A stretch of DNA of 64,000 nucleotides from Marchantia polymorpha subsp. ruderalis (taxonomy: Eukaryota; Streptophyta; Marchantiopsida; Marchantiales; Marchantiaceae). The position numbers and the translations under genes were made by a program. The notes beneath the pieces are model-generated. The model had not been told where the DNA came from and ran no database searches. It saw only the letters and a list, made by a program, of their open reading frames with translations. Every line of letters starts with the position of its first letter. Positions within the stretch are counted from its first letter, which is position 1. Below, piece by piece: positions 22,005 to 30,599 of this stretch. Location of the stretch: the NCBI GenBank assembly GCA_037833965.1, contig AP031359.1, positions 1,608,001 through 1,672,000 on the forward strand, read 5' to 3'.

Positions 22005-23490
22005 GATGCAACGTCCTCGTTGCACATACGTTCAAACTCCTGAACTATCAAAGGTGCATTTGCTAAATTTTTAGCTGGTTCCCAAGTTGATTCATACGAT
22101 GGATAGCCTTTCCATTGAATCAAATACTCTACTTTGGGATATTTATGACCGCGAATTCGTTTCTTGAGTATCTTTTCTACCTCAAACTCCTCATGATCTG
22201 CTATCAAGGTTGGAAGAGGAGGTGGTGCTGGTTGGTTGGTGAATTGTTTTGGTCGTGGTACATGTTTTCGCAATCGTGACACATGAAATACTGGATGTAT
22301 TTTCATATGTGACGGAAGTTCCAACTTGTATGACACTTCACCAACACGCTTCAAAACCAAAAATGGACCAATGAACCTAGGGTTTAACTTTGGTGTTCCT
22401 ACAAGAGACAAATTCGTTGTAGATAACCAAACATGATCTCCAACCTCAAAAACCACTTCTCTACGATGAGCATCGGCATGCTGCTTTTGCCGATTTTGAG
22501 CTATCACCAACTTTTCCTTGGCCTGATGTAGTACTCGGTGAATATGCTCCACGAATTCGTTGACTGCTGCAACTTTGGTCGAAAACTCCTCTCCTTTGGG
22601 AAGTCTCATCAAACTTGAAGGAGTTATAGGATGAGCTCCATACATAAGAAAAAATGGAGACACTTTTGTGGATGCATTAACAGAATTGTTATATGCAAAT
22701 TCCACGAGTGGCAAAAGGTTGTCCCATTCTTCTTGCTCTTCTAATGTGAATGCTCGTAGCATATCCTCTATGGTTCTATTTGCCCTCTCAGTTTGTCCAT
22801 CAGTTTGAGGATGATAGGCCGTTGACATTGCTAGTTTTGTTTTGAAAAAACTAAACAAAGTTTTCCAAAATAAACTAGTGAAGTGAGTACCTCTATCCGT
22901 GATTAACACTTTGCTTAAGCCATGATTCACAAAAACTGCATCTAGATACAATTGAGCTAGTTGTGGAGCTGTTACTGTTTTTGTGGTTGGCCTGATGTGA
23001 ATCATCTTGCTCAATTTGTCCACAAAAACCACCACTGAATCATGTCCTAACGAAGTTCTTGGTAACTCACATACAAAATCCATGGTGACATGTTCCCACC
23101 GCTGTTCGGGAATAGGAAGAGGCTGTAATAAACCCGCTGGTTTTTGATTACTTGCCTTGTTTTGTTGACAAGCAACACAACTTCGAACATAAGACTCCAC
23201 ATCCTCACGTATTTTGGGCCAATAGTACACTCGTTGTATACTCTCCACGGTTTTCTCCACTCCCACATGACCTGCAATGGCTGTATCATGACTTTCTGCC
23301 AAAATCATTGTGCGCAAATCGTGATCTTGTGGAATCCATATACGCTGATTGTAAAACGCCAAACCTCGAGATTTCTCTGCCTTTCCAGTTTGTAGTGCCC
23401 GAGTGATCTCTTCATCCTCCTTTGTGGCTTGTGACATCTTGCTCCACCAATCCGCCTGAATTTTCACTTCTGCAACATGATTCAAGGCAT
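22001..23490 (-). CDS. integrase with C-terminal chromodomain (pol 3' part)
   Basis: Integrase inserts element DNA into the host genome. From about 23,490 the frame shows the zinc-binding HHCC domain (H near [12 protein letters not shown], then CVACQQNK), the catalytic core with D in TMDFV, D in ITDRGTHF and E in GQTERANR (DDE triad present), and a GPFLVL region. A C-terminal chromodomain follows with [29 protein letters not shown] and NL. The chromodomain is thought to steer chromovirus insertion to particular chromatin. The frame is shifted relative to RNase H; the shift lies near 23,480, just after the RNase H end. Upstream codons of the open frame (23,572-23,490) are out-of-frame RNase H sequence. 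Confidence 0.93.
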
Positions 23491-23775
23491 GCGTGTGAGA
23501 GCATCTGCAAGTTGCTTCTTTCCCTCCACGTACACAATCTTCATGTTGAAGCGTTGACGCCACTCTGCCCATCGAATTTGTCGTTTGGACAGATCCTTCT
23601 GAGTTTCCAAATAAACCAAGGGTTTATGATCAGTCTCCACCACAAACTCCTTATCACCCAAATAATGCTTCCAATGTTTGGTTGCCAACACGATAGCTAA
23701 CTCCTCTCGTTCTGTCGTGTGATAATTTTGTTCCGCCGCCACCAACTTTCGAGAATAGAAAGCAACTGGATGTCA
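23482..23775 (-). CDS. RNase H region of pol
   Basis: RNase H degrades the RNA strand during reverse transcription. Same frame as RT, after an in-frame TGA at 23,775-23,773, where the old copy at 7.5 kb has Trp (EW-E-HP context). Visible blocks: [28 protein letters not shown] and [16 protein letters not shown]. The frame closes at 23,482 where it must shift to enter integrase. Confidence 0.85.
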
Positions 23776-24663
23776 TCCATCCTCCCATTCTTGTTGAAGT
23801 ATGCCACCTACTGTTGTACCTGATGCGTCAGTGGCCAACTTGATAGAACGGTTAGGATCATACCACTTGAGAATAGGTGCGTGTAACAAAGCATCTTTCA
23901 ATGCTTGAAAAGCTAACTCTTGAGCTGTTCCCCATCTCCACTTTTGACCTTTCCCTAACATGGAAGTCAAGGCCTGAGCTAGTCGAGCAAAACCTTTCAC
24001 AAATCTACGATAGAATCCAGTGAGCCCTAGAAAACTTTTCAATTGAGTTTGATCCTCATGTGCTATCCATTTCTGAATTGCATCTATCTTCTCACTCATC
24101 ACTTGGATTCCTGTAGCTGTAACTCTATGACCCAAGTAATCTACTTCTGACTTGCCAAATTCACATTTTGAAGCTTTGGCATACAATTGATTGTCTCTTA
24201 AAACTTGAAGTACCTCTTGTAAATGACTTCTATGATCACTCAAAGTTTTGCTATACACCAATATATCATCTAGAAAAACAATGACATTTTTATCTAGATA
24301 AAGGCGAAAGATATCGTTCATCAATCCCATGAATGTAGCTAGTGCATTAGTGAGACCAAAAGGCATCACCAGATACTCAAAGTGTCCATACCTAGTACGA
24401 AAAGCTGTCTTGTGAACATCTTCATCTGCAATTCGAATTTGATTGTAGCCGCTTCTCAAATCTAGCTTGGTGAAGTACTTCGCTCCTTGAAGTTGATCAA
24501 ACAAATCATCCATACGAGGTAATGGATATTTGTTTTTCACCGTTTGCTGATTCAACCCGCGATAATCGATACATAGTCTCATGGATCCATCCTTCTTCTT
24601 CACAAAGAGTACTGGAGCTCCATAAGGTGAAACACTTGGTTGAATGAATCCCTTGCTCAACAT
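23773..24663 (-). CDS. reverse transcriptase region of pol
   Basis: RNA-directed DNA polymerase domain of the Ty3 polyprotein. It contains [20 protein letters not shown], the first catalytic Asp in [12 protein letters not shown], and [10 protein letters not shown], the YxDD-box equivalent with Phe, as is common in Ty3 elements. It also has the connection region with [16 protein letters not shown]. It is separated from protease by a TAG at 24,666-24,664 (Glu in the old copy) and from RNase H by a TGA at 23,775-23,773. No other break is seen inside. Confidence 0.93.
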   Translation of the reverse strand: MLSKGFIQPSVSPYGAPVLFVKKKDGSMRLCIDYRGLNQQTVKNKYPLPRMDDLFDQLQGAKYFTKLDLRSGYNQIRIADEDVHKTAFRTRYGHFEYLVMPFGLTNALATFMGLMNDIFRLYLDKNVIVFLDDILVYSKTLSDHRSHLQEVLQVLRDNQLYAKASKCEFGKSEVDYLGHRVTATGIQVMSEKIDAIQKWIAHEDQTQLKSFLGLTGFYRRFVKGFARLAQALTSMLGKGQKWRWGTAQELAFQALKDALLHAPILKWYDPNRSIKLATDASGTTVGGILQQEWEDG

Positions 24664-25449
24664 CTACTCCACTTGAGCTTTGCATTCTTCCAATTCGTTT
24701 GGAGCCAAACGATATGGAGCCTTGCAAGTTGGTGTACTTCCAGGTATCACCTCAATCTTGTGATCTACTCGCCTCTTTGGTGGTAATCCTGCAGGTAGAT
24801 CATCTGGAAAAACATCTTTATACTCCATAAAAATGTCGTTCAAGGACTCCGGGATGTAAGGTTTGTCCGTGGACCCAATATCTCTTATAAGTCCAAGGAA
24901 ACATACATCATCTCTAGAAATGGATGCTGTACCCATCACAAAGAGGGGTAAATTCCTATTCTGAGATCTAATTCTATCTCCATAGATCTTCCATCCACTA
25001 CTTGTAATCACTTTTCTTCTCCAATCTACCTTCGGATTATATTGTTCCATCCATGGCATTCCAAGGATGACATCATATCGAGCTAAACGAATTACTCTCC
25101 ATTCAATGCTCTCCTTGTATCTACCTATGGATAATTCTACACTCCGTGGTAGTGTTTCTTTCACTTCAGTTTGCCCGTTTGGCAATTCCACTTCTTCACT
25201 CACGTCCTTCATCAACATCAAACCTAACTTCATAGCAACACTCCTTGATAGAAAATTCTCAGTTGCTCCAGGATCAATTAAAACTCTCACCTTGTGTCCT
25301 TCCATGAAACCATCAGTGACAATGAGTTGAGCTTGCTTCTTACGCCTTCCATGAGCTCCCAACCATTGCCTTCTTCCAACCTCGCCTTTTCTTCGCTTTG
25401 TAGAACCAGTAAGGCCGCGAGGCAAGATTACTGGTGATCTTCGTTTCCC
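24664..25449 (-). CDS. protease region of pol, entered by -1 frameshift from gag
   Basis: Aspartic protease that would cut the polyprotein. The active-site block is VLIDPGATENFLS, with DPGA in place of the retroviral D-T/S-G, as in many plant Ty3 elements. A second block, DVILGMPWM, follows, and then the linker to RT (TCKAPYRLAPNELEE). The pol frame is -1 relative to gag and opens upstream of the gag stop. I place entry at the GGGAAAC heptamer (25,449-25,443). It ends at the TAG at 24,664. There is no good independent start codon. Confidence 0.85.
   Translation of the reverse strand, partial: GKRRSPVILPRGLTGSTKRRKGEVGRRQWLGAHGRRKKQAQLIVTDGFMEGHKVRVLIDPGATENFLSRSVAMKLGLMLMKDVSEEVELPNGQTEVKETLPRSVELSIGRYKESIEWRVIRLARYDVILGMPWMEQYNPKVDWRRKVITSSGWKIYGDRIRSQNRNLPLFVMGTASISRDDVCFLGLIRDIGSTDKPYIPESLNDIFMEYKDVFPDDLPAGLPPKRRVDHKIEVIPGSTPTCKAPYRLAPNELEECKAQVE
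25380..25449 (-). promoter_or_regulatory. predicted -1 ribosomal frameshift signal (heptamer and pseudoknot) at gag-pol
   Basis: The heptamer G-GGA-AAC (25,449-25,443) is in gag phase X-XXY-YYZ. A 7-nt spacer (25,442-25,436) follows. Stem 1 is ACCAGTAA (25,435-25,428, containing the gag stop TAA) with TTACTGGT (25,412-25,405), 8 perfect pairs. Stem 2 pairs loop bases CCTCGC (25,422-25,417) with downstream GCGAGG (25,385-25,380), 6 pairs. A -1 slip at AAC gives exactly the protease frame. The same heptamer is known from retroviral gag-pro junctions. Confidence 0.75.
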
Positions 25450-26591
25450 GAAACTGCTTCCTCCACCTCTTCATACTCTATCCCCTCCATATTGTTGAAC
25501 GGTCGTCGCTGCATGGGCCGTCCTCCTTGTTGTGTCGGCCGAACTCGACAAAACTTGGCTATGTGACCCATTCGTCCACATGCATAGCATTGGCGATTGT
25601 CACGAACTCCAGCTCCTCCTCGAACCATTCCATTATTTGCATAACCTTCTTGCAAATTTGGAACTCCTGGTCGCCTAATCTCACCTCCAAATCTTGGTGG
25701 TGGTCCTCTTGTTGGTGCAAAACTTTCTCTACGTTGAAGGTTTCCCAACTCTATCGGTGTTGGACCAGATGGATCTCTAAAATTGCTCACTGGTTCACCG
25801 TGTGTGACACCAAAAGCACCTGAAATTCGTTGAGCAATTGCGATTGCTTCATTCACAGTAGATGGATTGCTTACCATCACCTCCTTTCGAATTCGATCTT
25901 TCAAGCCTCGTTTGAACACGTCCAAGGCTTCAGCTCCACTCATATCCATGATAGATACTTGAAGATCACGAAATTCTTCAATGTACTCATGAATACCTCC
26001 TTTCTGCTTCAGATCCCACAACTTCATTCTTGCAGTTTGAAGAGAATCCACCGCTTGAAAATTTTGCAGAAGTCCTTCTTGCATTCCACTCCACGAAATG
26101 GTAGCACCTCGTTCTGAAAGCATTCTCTCCCATGTTGTGTACCATGTGAGAGCCTTATCCGTAAGATAAGATCTCATGAACATTCCTGCAATATAATCAG
26201 AAACATGAAAATGGGATAAATGAATATTCATCCTCATAATCCATCCCTCTAACACTCCCATTGCTCTACTCCCTTTGTAAGCTTCCACCTTACAGGATTT
26301 TCCCATTCGAAGCAAAAGATTTGCTTGATCTTCAATCTCTTGAAGACGTCTCCTATTTGCCTTTGCTGCATCAATAGAAGTTGGTTCTGGCTGAACTTGG
26401 GAAGCTTGAACTTGAGGTTCAACTTCCATCTCTCCAACTCTCTCTCTCTCTACTTTCTCACTCTCTAATGCGAAGATTTTATCTTCCATGGCTTGCTGCT
26501 TGGTATGCCCATCTACTATTGCTTTTCTCAACTCTTTCATTTCCGCCATGATTGCATTGAGAACCTCACCCATATCAATTGATGTTCCCAT
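25428..26591 (-). CDS. Gag (387 aa)
   Basis: Structural protein of the virus-like particle that packages element RNA. It starts at the ATG in a leader-to-gag context that is also kept in the old copy at 4.68 kb. An N-terminal helical, Glu/Lys-rich part comes first. The retrotransposon gag domain follows at about residues 120-260 (GWIMRMNIHLSHFH, LTDKALTWYTTWE, YIEEFRDLQVSIMDMSG, FKRGLKDRIRKEV), then a Pro/Gly/Arg-rich segment. Near the C-terminus is a CCHC zinc knuckle, CYACGRMGHIAKFC. The frame is fully open. It ends with TAA at 25,430-25,428 inside the predicted frameshift stem; the old copy has the same stop. Confidence 0.95.
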   Translation of the reverse strand: MGTSIDMGEVLNAIMAEMKELRKAIVDGHTKQQAMEDKIFALESEKVERERVGEMEVEPQVQASQVQPEPTSIDAAKANRRRLQEIEDQANLLLRMGKSCKVEAYKGSRAMGVLEGWIMRMNIHLSHFHVSDYIAGMFMRSYLTDKALTWYTTWERMLSERGATISWSGMQEGLLQNFQAVDSLQTARMKLWDLKQKGGIHEYIEEFRDLQVSIMDMSGAEALDVFKRGLKDRIRKEVMVSNPSTVNEAIAIAQRISGAFGVTHGEPVSNFRDPSGPTPIELGNLQRRESFAPTRGPPPRFGGEIRRPGVPNLQEGYANNGMVRGGAGVRDNRQCYACGRMGHIAKFCRVRPTQQGGRPMQRRPFNNMEGIEYEEVEEAVSGNEDHQ

Positions 26592-26608
26592 GCTTTCTCA
26601 CAATCCCT

Positions 26609-26863
26609 CTAATACAAAGTGAGTATAATCACTATGTGACCTCTCAACAAAGGAGTCACAAAAGGTGCAGGTGACTCTATCACAGCTCTATAGTACTCCT
26701 CTCCATAATTCCTCACAAGAAAATCTCTCCATATCCTCTTCTGTCTATATACTGTTCTAATCTCTACATAAGTGCTGAATCGAACCGGGACAGGTGGTTC
26801 GCGATTCAAATCCATGAAACAATCAGTATAGAATGTATATAGTACAATCCCAAGTCTCTCCAT
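26609..26863 (-). CDS. leader ORF 2 of the chromovirus (84 aa), unknown
   Basis: This lies between the primer site and gag, ending 17 bp before the gag ATG. From an internal Met it reads MDLNREPPVPVRF, then KRIWRDFLVRNYGEEYYRAV and IESPAPFVTP. The old copy at 4,590-4,650 retains the EEYY....IES..FVTP segment. It resembles leader ORF 1 in order and spacing (MD..R..P, then R..LV...G, then V.ES..P), so the two may come from a tandem duplication. No known domain is recognised. It may be a translated upstream ORF or part of a structured leader. Confidence 0.4.
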   Translation of the reverse strand: MERLGIVLYTFYTDCFMDLNREPPVPVRFSTYVEIRTVYRQKRIWRDFLVRNYGEEYYRAVIESPAPFVTPLLRGHIVIILTLY

Positions 26864-27071
26864 AAGTAACTATTGAAAGAATCAGTGGCACTCTTGACTC
26901 CATCACTCTAGTCATAAAATCTGCACCCCAACAAGCCACAAGGTACATCCGAAAATGATGTTTCTCCATGCAACGAAGGTGAATATCGAATAGGTTAGGA
27001 ATTGGCCAGTGCGGTACTGGATTCCTGTCAATCCCGTCCATATCTGCAAAAACACAATTTCCCCCTTCCAC
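26823..27071 (-). CDS. leader ORF 1 of the chromovirus (82 aa), unknown
   Basis: First small ORF after the primer site; it overlaps leader ORF 2 by 41 bp in another frame. From an internal Met it reads MDGIDRNPVPHWPIP, then HFRMYLVACWGADFM and VMESRVPLIL. Its pattern parallels ORF 2. The sequence TTTTTGCAG just before the internal Met looks like a splice acceptor, so a spliced form is possible. No recognised domain. Confidence 0.35.
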   Translation of the reverse strand: MEGGNCVFADMDGIDRNPVPHWPIPNLFDIHLRCMEKHHFRMYLVACWGADFMTRVMESRVPLILSIVTYGETWDCTIYILY

Positions 27072-27192
27072 CTCTCTCTACATGCAGATGAATGACCTCT
27101 GCCAGCCTCTATACACTCTCAAGACTACACTCCATCATCACTCACTTGCTATTCCATGAGGGGTAATCCACACTCAAGGAAAGAGCAAGGTC

Positions 27193-27204
27193 GCTCTGAT
27201 ACCA
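27193..27204 (-). other. primer binding site, initiator tRNA-Met
   Basis: In element orientation TGGTATCAGAGC follows the 5' LTR after one base. It is complementary to the 3' end of plant initiator tRNA-Met, the usual primer of plant Ty3 and copia elements. Confidence 0.95.
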
Positions 27205-27205
27205 T

Positions 27206-27625
27206 TGTAACACTAGGGTTTAGAGAGAAGTTCACTCGAAGATAGAAACGTAAACTCTGAAGATGAGAGATACCAACAATGGTTCTCCTCTCCCTTATAT
27301 AGCTCTCACCAACAAGTACAAGGTGATAAGATCTAATCCCCACCATCCATCCCACTCCTAGTGGATGGATGACGTGGCGGATAACCCTAACAAGCACACG
27401 GATCGCTGACGTGGCGCACCCAACTAACACACTAACTAACACACTCAATCCTTACCTACAAGCACACGGATTGCTGACGTGGCACTGTCAACTAACACAT
27501 CCACTCTGTACCTACCAAGTGCGCGGATCGCTGATGTGGCAGCTATGACTAGTGCACACTAAAGTATCTACATCCATATTCAGAGTAACCTCTAATTTAG
27601 TTCTAACTAACTAAAGATGGTTACA
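27206..27625 (-). repeat. 5' LTR of the chromovirus
   Basis: 420 bp, one base different from the 3' LTR. It acts as the element's promoter: a TATATAA box is at 27,301-27,295, and the U3 array of TGACGTGGC sites lies upstream of it in element orientation. The last bases before the end read CTAAACCCTAGTGTTACA, which includes a telo-box-like AAACCCTAG. Confidence 0.97.
27295..27301 (-). promoter_or_regulatory. TATA box in the 5' LTR
   Basis: TATATAA followed by GGGAGAGG on the minus strand, about 90 bp before the LTR end, suitably placed to start element transcription. Confidence 0.65.
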
Positions 27626-29019
27626 GCCATTCGTTGTTAGTTCTTGCTTCTTCCAGTTTCATCTCAATTCACTCTTCCGAAGATATCCGGTACTGAGATG
27701 CGGTTTCACTACACTGAGTGTTGTCTTTTTTCACAATCCGCGGACGTCGTGCCTTCATCTTACTACGAGCATGCACATTCTTCGATCTCCTCTTCGTAGG
27801 AATTAGCCTTTGAACTCGCGATTCTGCTCGCTGATCAATAATCTCCGAAGTCGTGACTAGTTGCAATTTCCTCCTCTTTTGCAGACGTTCCTTGATCACA
27901 TCCTCCGATTTGTCTACGTTGACCAAAGACAATGCAAGCGCAATGTCATCCTCCTCGCTGGCAACTTCATTAGCTCCCAGCGCCTCTTCATCGTCTGTTG
28001 TCTCCGTCTCGAGCGGAAATCTCTTTTGCTCGGCTACAATCACTAAACCCATCCTTTGGTAATAGTTGATAAAGAACGGGGACAAATAATTCACTGATCC
28101 TTGAATGTCTCGCCGATGTGACGGCGTGTAGTCCTTTATAGGATGCGTGCCCAGTGAATAGATCTCCTTGCCACCGCGCGCTCCACAAATCTGACATGCC
28201 ATGTCGCCATGTAAGTCGTTCGTAAAGGCTAAAGGATCTGCATCAGGGCCACCACTACATTCCTGCGCAACCGATCACGATACTCTGTCGTCCGGTACCC
28301 GTTCTTGCACGAACGAGGTTTCTTGAATAGCTGCGCAAAAGTCTTCTCTTCCGCGCGGGTCACCTTCACGCTTTCATTCTCGAAAGTGAAATTTCCATCT
28401 TCTCATGCGCACTGTTCTAAGAGCCTTGTACAATCCTCGACAGTCCAAATCAACGGATCGTCACTAACTCCTTCAACTTCCGGGGCGCATCCGTTGTGCC
28501 GTTATTGCCATATTGCCGCGCAAATCCAATTTCATCACTACAACAAGAAATTGAGCTTGGCAATTACCAGCTTATTGCAATACGCTCTCTATCCAAATTT
28601 TGGCACCTTCAATGCTGATAATCAAAATCCCAAAGATCACCCCATTGCTTCACTCTCAATTTGTCACTTACGGATCTCACCGAGCTCTCAATTCGCGAAT
28701 GCACTCTTGCAAAATGTTGGCGCTAAACTCGCATTCCTCCCAATGTAATTCGACACCCTAACGACATCGTAAACTTGTGCAAATTGACGGTACAAGTGTT
28801 TGAATTTCTCTCCCGTTCGGCGTCATCTTTTACTTTGCCAAAGATCCTTTGCCGAAGACTCTTTACTATAACACCGAAGGAGCTATTGCCAAAGTCTGAA
28901 GACTCTTCGTTGAAGGCGGTACTATGCCTTCGTCTCCACTGTATACCTTCATAGCTTAGGATTCCCTTGCCCATTTCCATCTTTCTTGGGCATATTGGAA
29001 CAAGCACGCCGAGCTCCAC
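27626..29019 (-). pseudogene. family F copy C, 5' part, interrupted by the chromovirus
   Basis: The minus-strand frame at 28,202-27,669 (177 aa) carries family F features: YLSPFFINYYQRMGLV followed by KRFPLETE (compare YLVNFYRGMRLLTKDEKKQFPKE in copy B), then a Lys/Arg-rich middle segment. The upstream sequence to about 29,019 is diverged and broken over frames. After a TGA at about 27,668 the frame continues to the LTR border and resumes at 21,562. The GCCAT at 27,626-27,630 is the right target duplication. Confidence 0.6.
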
Positions 29020-29759
29020 CTACAGAGATCATGTCTATCCACTACTCCTTCTCAGCGTTTATTCCAGAATTCACTATTTACTCTTCTTCCTATTCTAAAA
29101 GTTTGAAATTACTAGCCCTTTACTTCCAAACTTCATCTTTTCAAAAAAAATGAAAAAACTACATTACCACAAGCAGTGGGCACTTTTTCTATATAGTTTG
29201 AATCCGGTTGATAAGTTGCAATAAAGTTGAGTTTTTGGTTCACTTTGTCACTTTTATCATCAATTTGAAGAGTAATCTGTCAAGTGAAGGTTATCTACTC
29301 AATTGAATCAAAGATCATTGACCAAAAGAGTATGAAAGTGGTTATCCGTCACCTTAAAGAGCCACGCTACCAAATAAAGATGCCACTTGCATGAAACAGT
29401 AAGTGAGCCTTGAATAAAGGAGGAAACAAGTGGTATGTGACTATAGTGGTGCGGATAAAAAAATGTGTTACTTAAAAAATGGATCATCAACCCTTGAAGA
29501 GGGATCAAGGGTATCATTTTGTTTGTAAACATTGTCTACTTACCGTGCTGAACTTTTTTGAGTTTTGTCCAAATTGAGCACAAAAATGATCAACCTCAAA
29601 GGCCTCATTCCAAGTTAAGTTCAGTGAATGAGTCGTGCTAGAGCAATAATTTCTGATTTCTTGTAGAAAGCAGAATTGACATCAACTATACTCAAGTTTG
29701 TCCTACAACAAAATATCTACTCCTACAAATTACAAGATCAAGCTTTGAATATTGGCAGA
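29020..29759. other. no gene recognised
   Basis: AT-rich flank of family F copy C. Short minus frames (for example 29,532-29,308) match nothing I recognise. Downstream parts of the IF-2-like remnant might lie here, but I could not align them. Confidence 0.35.
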
Positions 29760-30240
29760 TCAAGTGGACACGAATGATATAGAAAGCACTGGCACCACTC
29801 TGCAATCTCATCATGATGCAAATTCACCGTGAACGTTAATTCAATCGACATATGATTGGAGAGGGTTTGATTTCAATTTGTCATCTTTATTGATGGCGAC
29901 AAAAATTGGCACATTTGCAGCCAAAACATGCTTCAATAAGATTTTGAACTTCGCTAAGAGGATGCAAACGCAATCATCAACAATGAGATGCATCAGCTTC
30001 AGATTATCTAGCTTAATCTAAGATGTACATTGGCTTGAGCTTTTCATGAGACCCACATGGAGCCGAACTACTCAAAATCTTCATAGAAGTAGTTTACCTC
30101 ATAAAAAGTTTGAGGCAAAGAAGGTACAAAAAGTAATCACCGTCCATAACTCTATTTTTTTGCTGCCTAGAGATCGAGTGAACACAAAAAACCAACTTGT
30201 CCATTTGTCAACGCTTTTACGACGCATGATCTCAACATTT
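29760..30240 (-). pseudogene. remnant resembling translation initiation factor IF-2 GTPase domain
   Basis: Minus-strand translation through 29,990-29,844 gives IVDDCV, then LKHVLAANVPIFVAINKDDK and a SNP-type stretch. This resembles the VAADDGV...AKAANVPIVVAINKxDKPxANP segment of bacterial-type (organelle) IF-2, including the NKxD guanine-binding motif. Further on, the DCRVVPVLS stretch resembles the VxVSALTG segment. A possible G1 region lies near 30,220-30,160 but is badly decayed. Several stops interrupt it. The identification rests mainly on one block. Confidence 0.4.
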
Positions 30241-30599
30241 CTACAACCCACGAGCTGATAAGCTTCTTGGTATCTTTGTCATCGGCCCTAGTTCTCCATA
30301 CCAAGTATCCAAAAGGTTAAATTCTTTTTGATCTCATCCTCTACATCGTTCTCTACTTTGCTTTCAATTCATCCATCACATCTTAGGCGCAGCAACAATC
30401 TTTTGGATCAATTTTGTACTCTCCTTTCCTCATCAACATGCAACACACTGGATGTTTCTTTTTCGTCTATCAATCAATCGCTAAAACAATGTCTTGACAA
30501 AGACAAAGAGCAAGAACTCATCGCTCTAATATCATTTGTCAAATTCAACTGATTGAAAGCACAACATGAAAAGACTAAAAGCACAAATAGTATAAGTGA

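Larger units (their letters stand above)
21568..27625 (-). mobile_element. complete young Ty3/gypsy chromovirus (6,058 bp)
   Basis: LTR retrotransposon on the minus strand. In element order: 5' LTR (27,625-27,206), tRNA-iMet primer site, leader with two small related ORFs, gag with a CCHC knuckle, a -1 frameshift signal, protease, RT, RNase H, integrase with chromodomain, polypurine tract, 3' LTR (21,987-21,568). LTRs begin TG and end CA, are 420 bp each and differ at one base that I can see. Flanked by GCCAT. The C-terminal chromodomain places it among chromoviruses. pol carries two in-frame stops and one frameshift, so this copy should not make a full polyprotein itself; its near-identical LTRs imply recent insertion, possibly with enzymes from intact relatives (inference). 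Confidence 0.97.

Noticed and set aside
23144..23406. Plus-strand frames opposite the chromovirus integrase
   Set aside because: Antisense shadows of a clearly identified coding domain.
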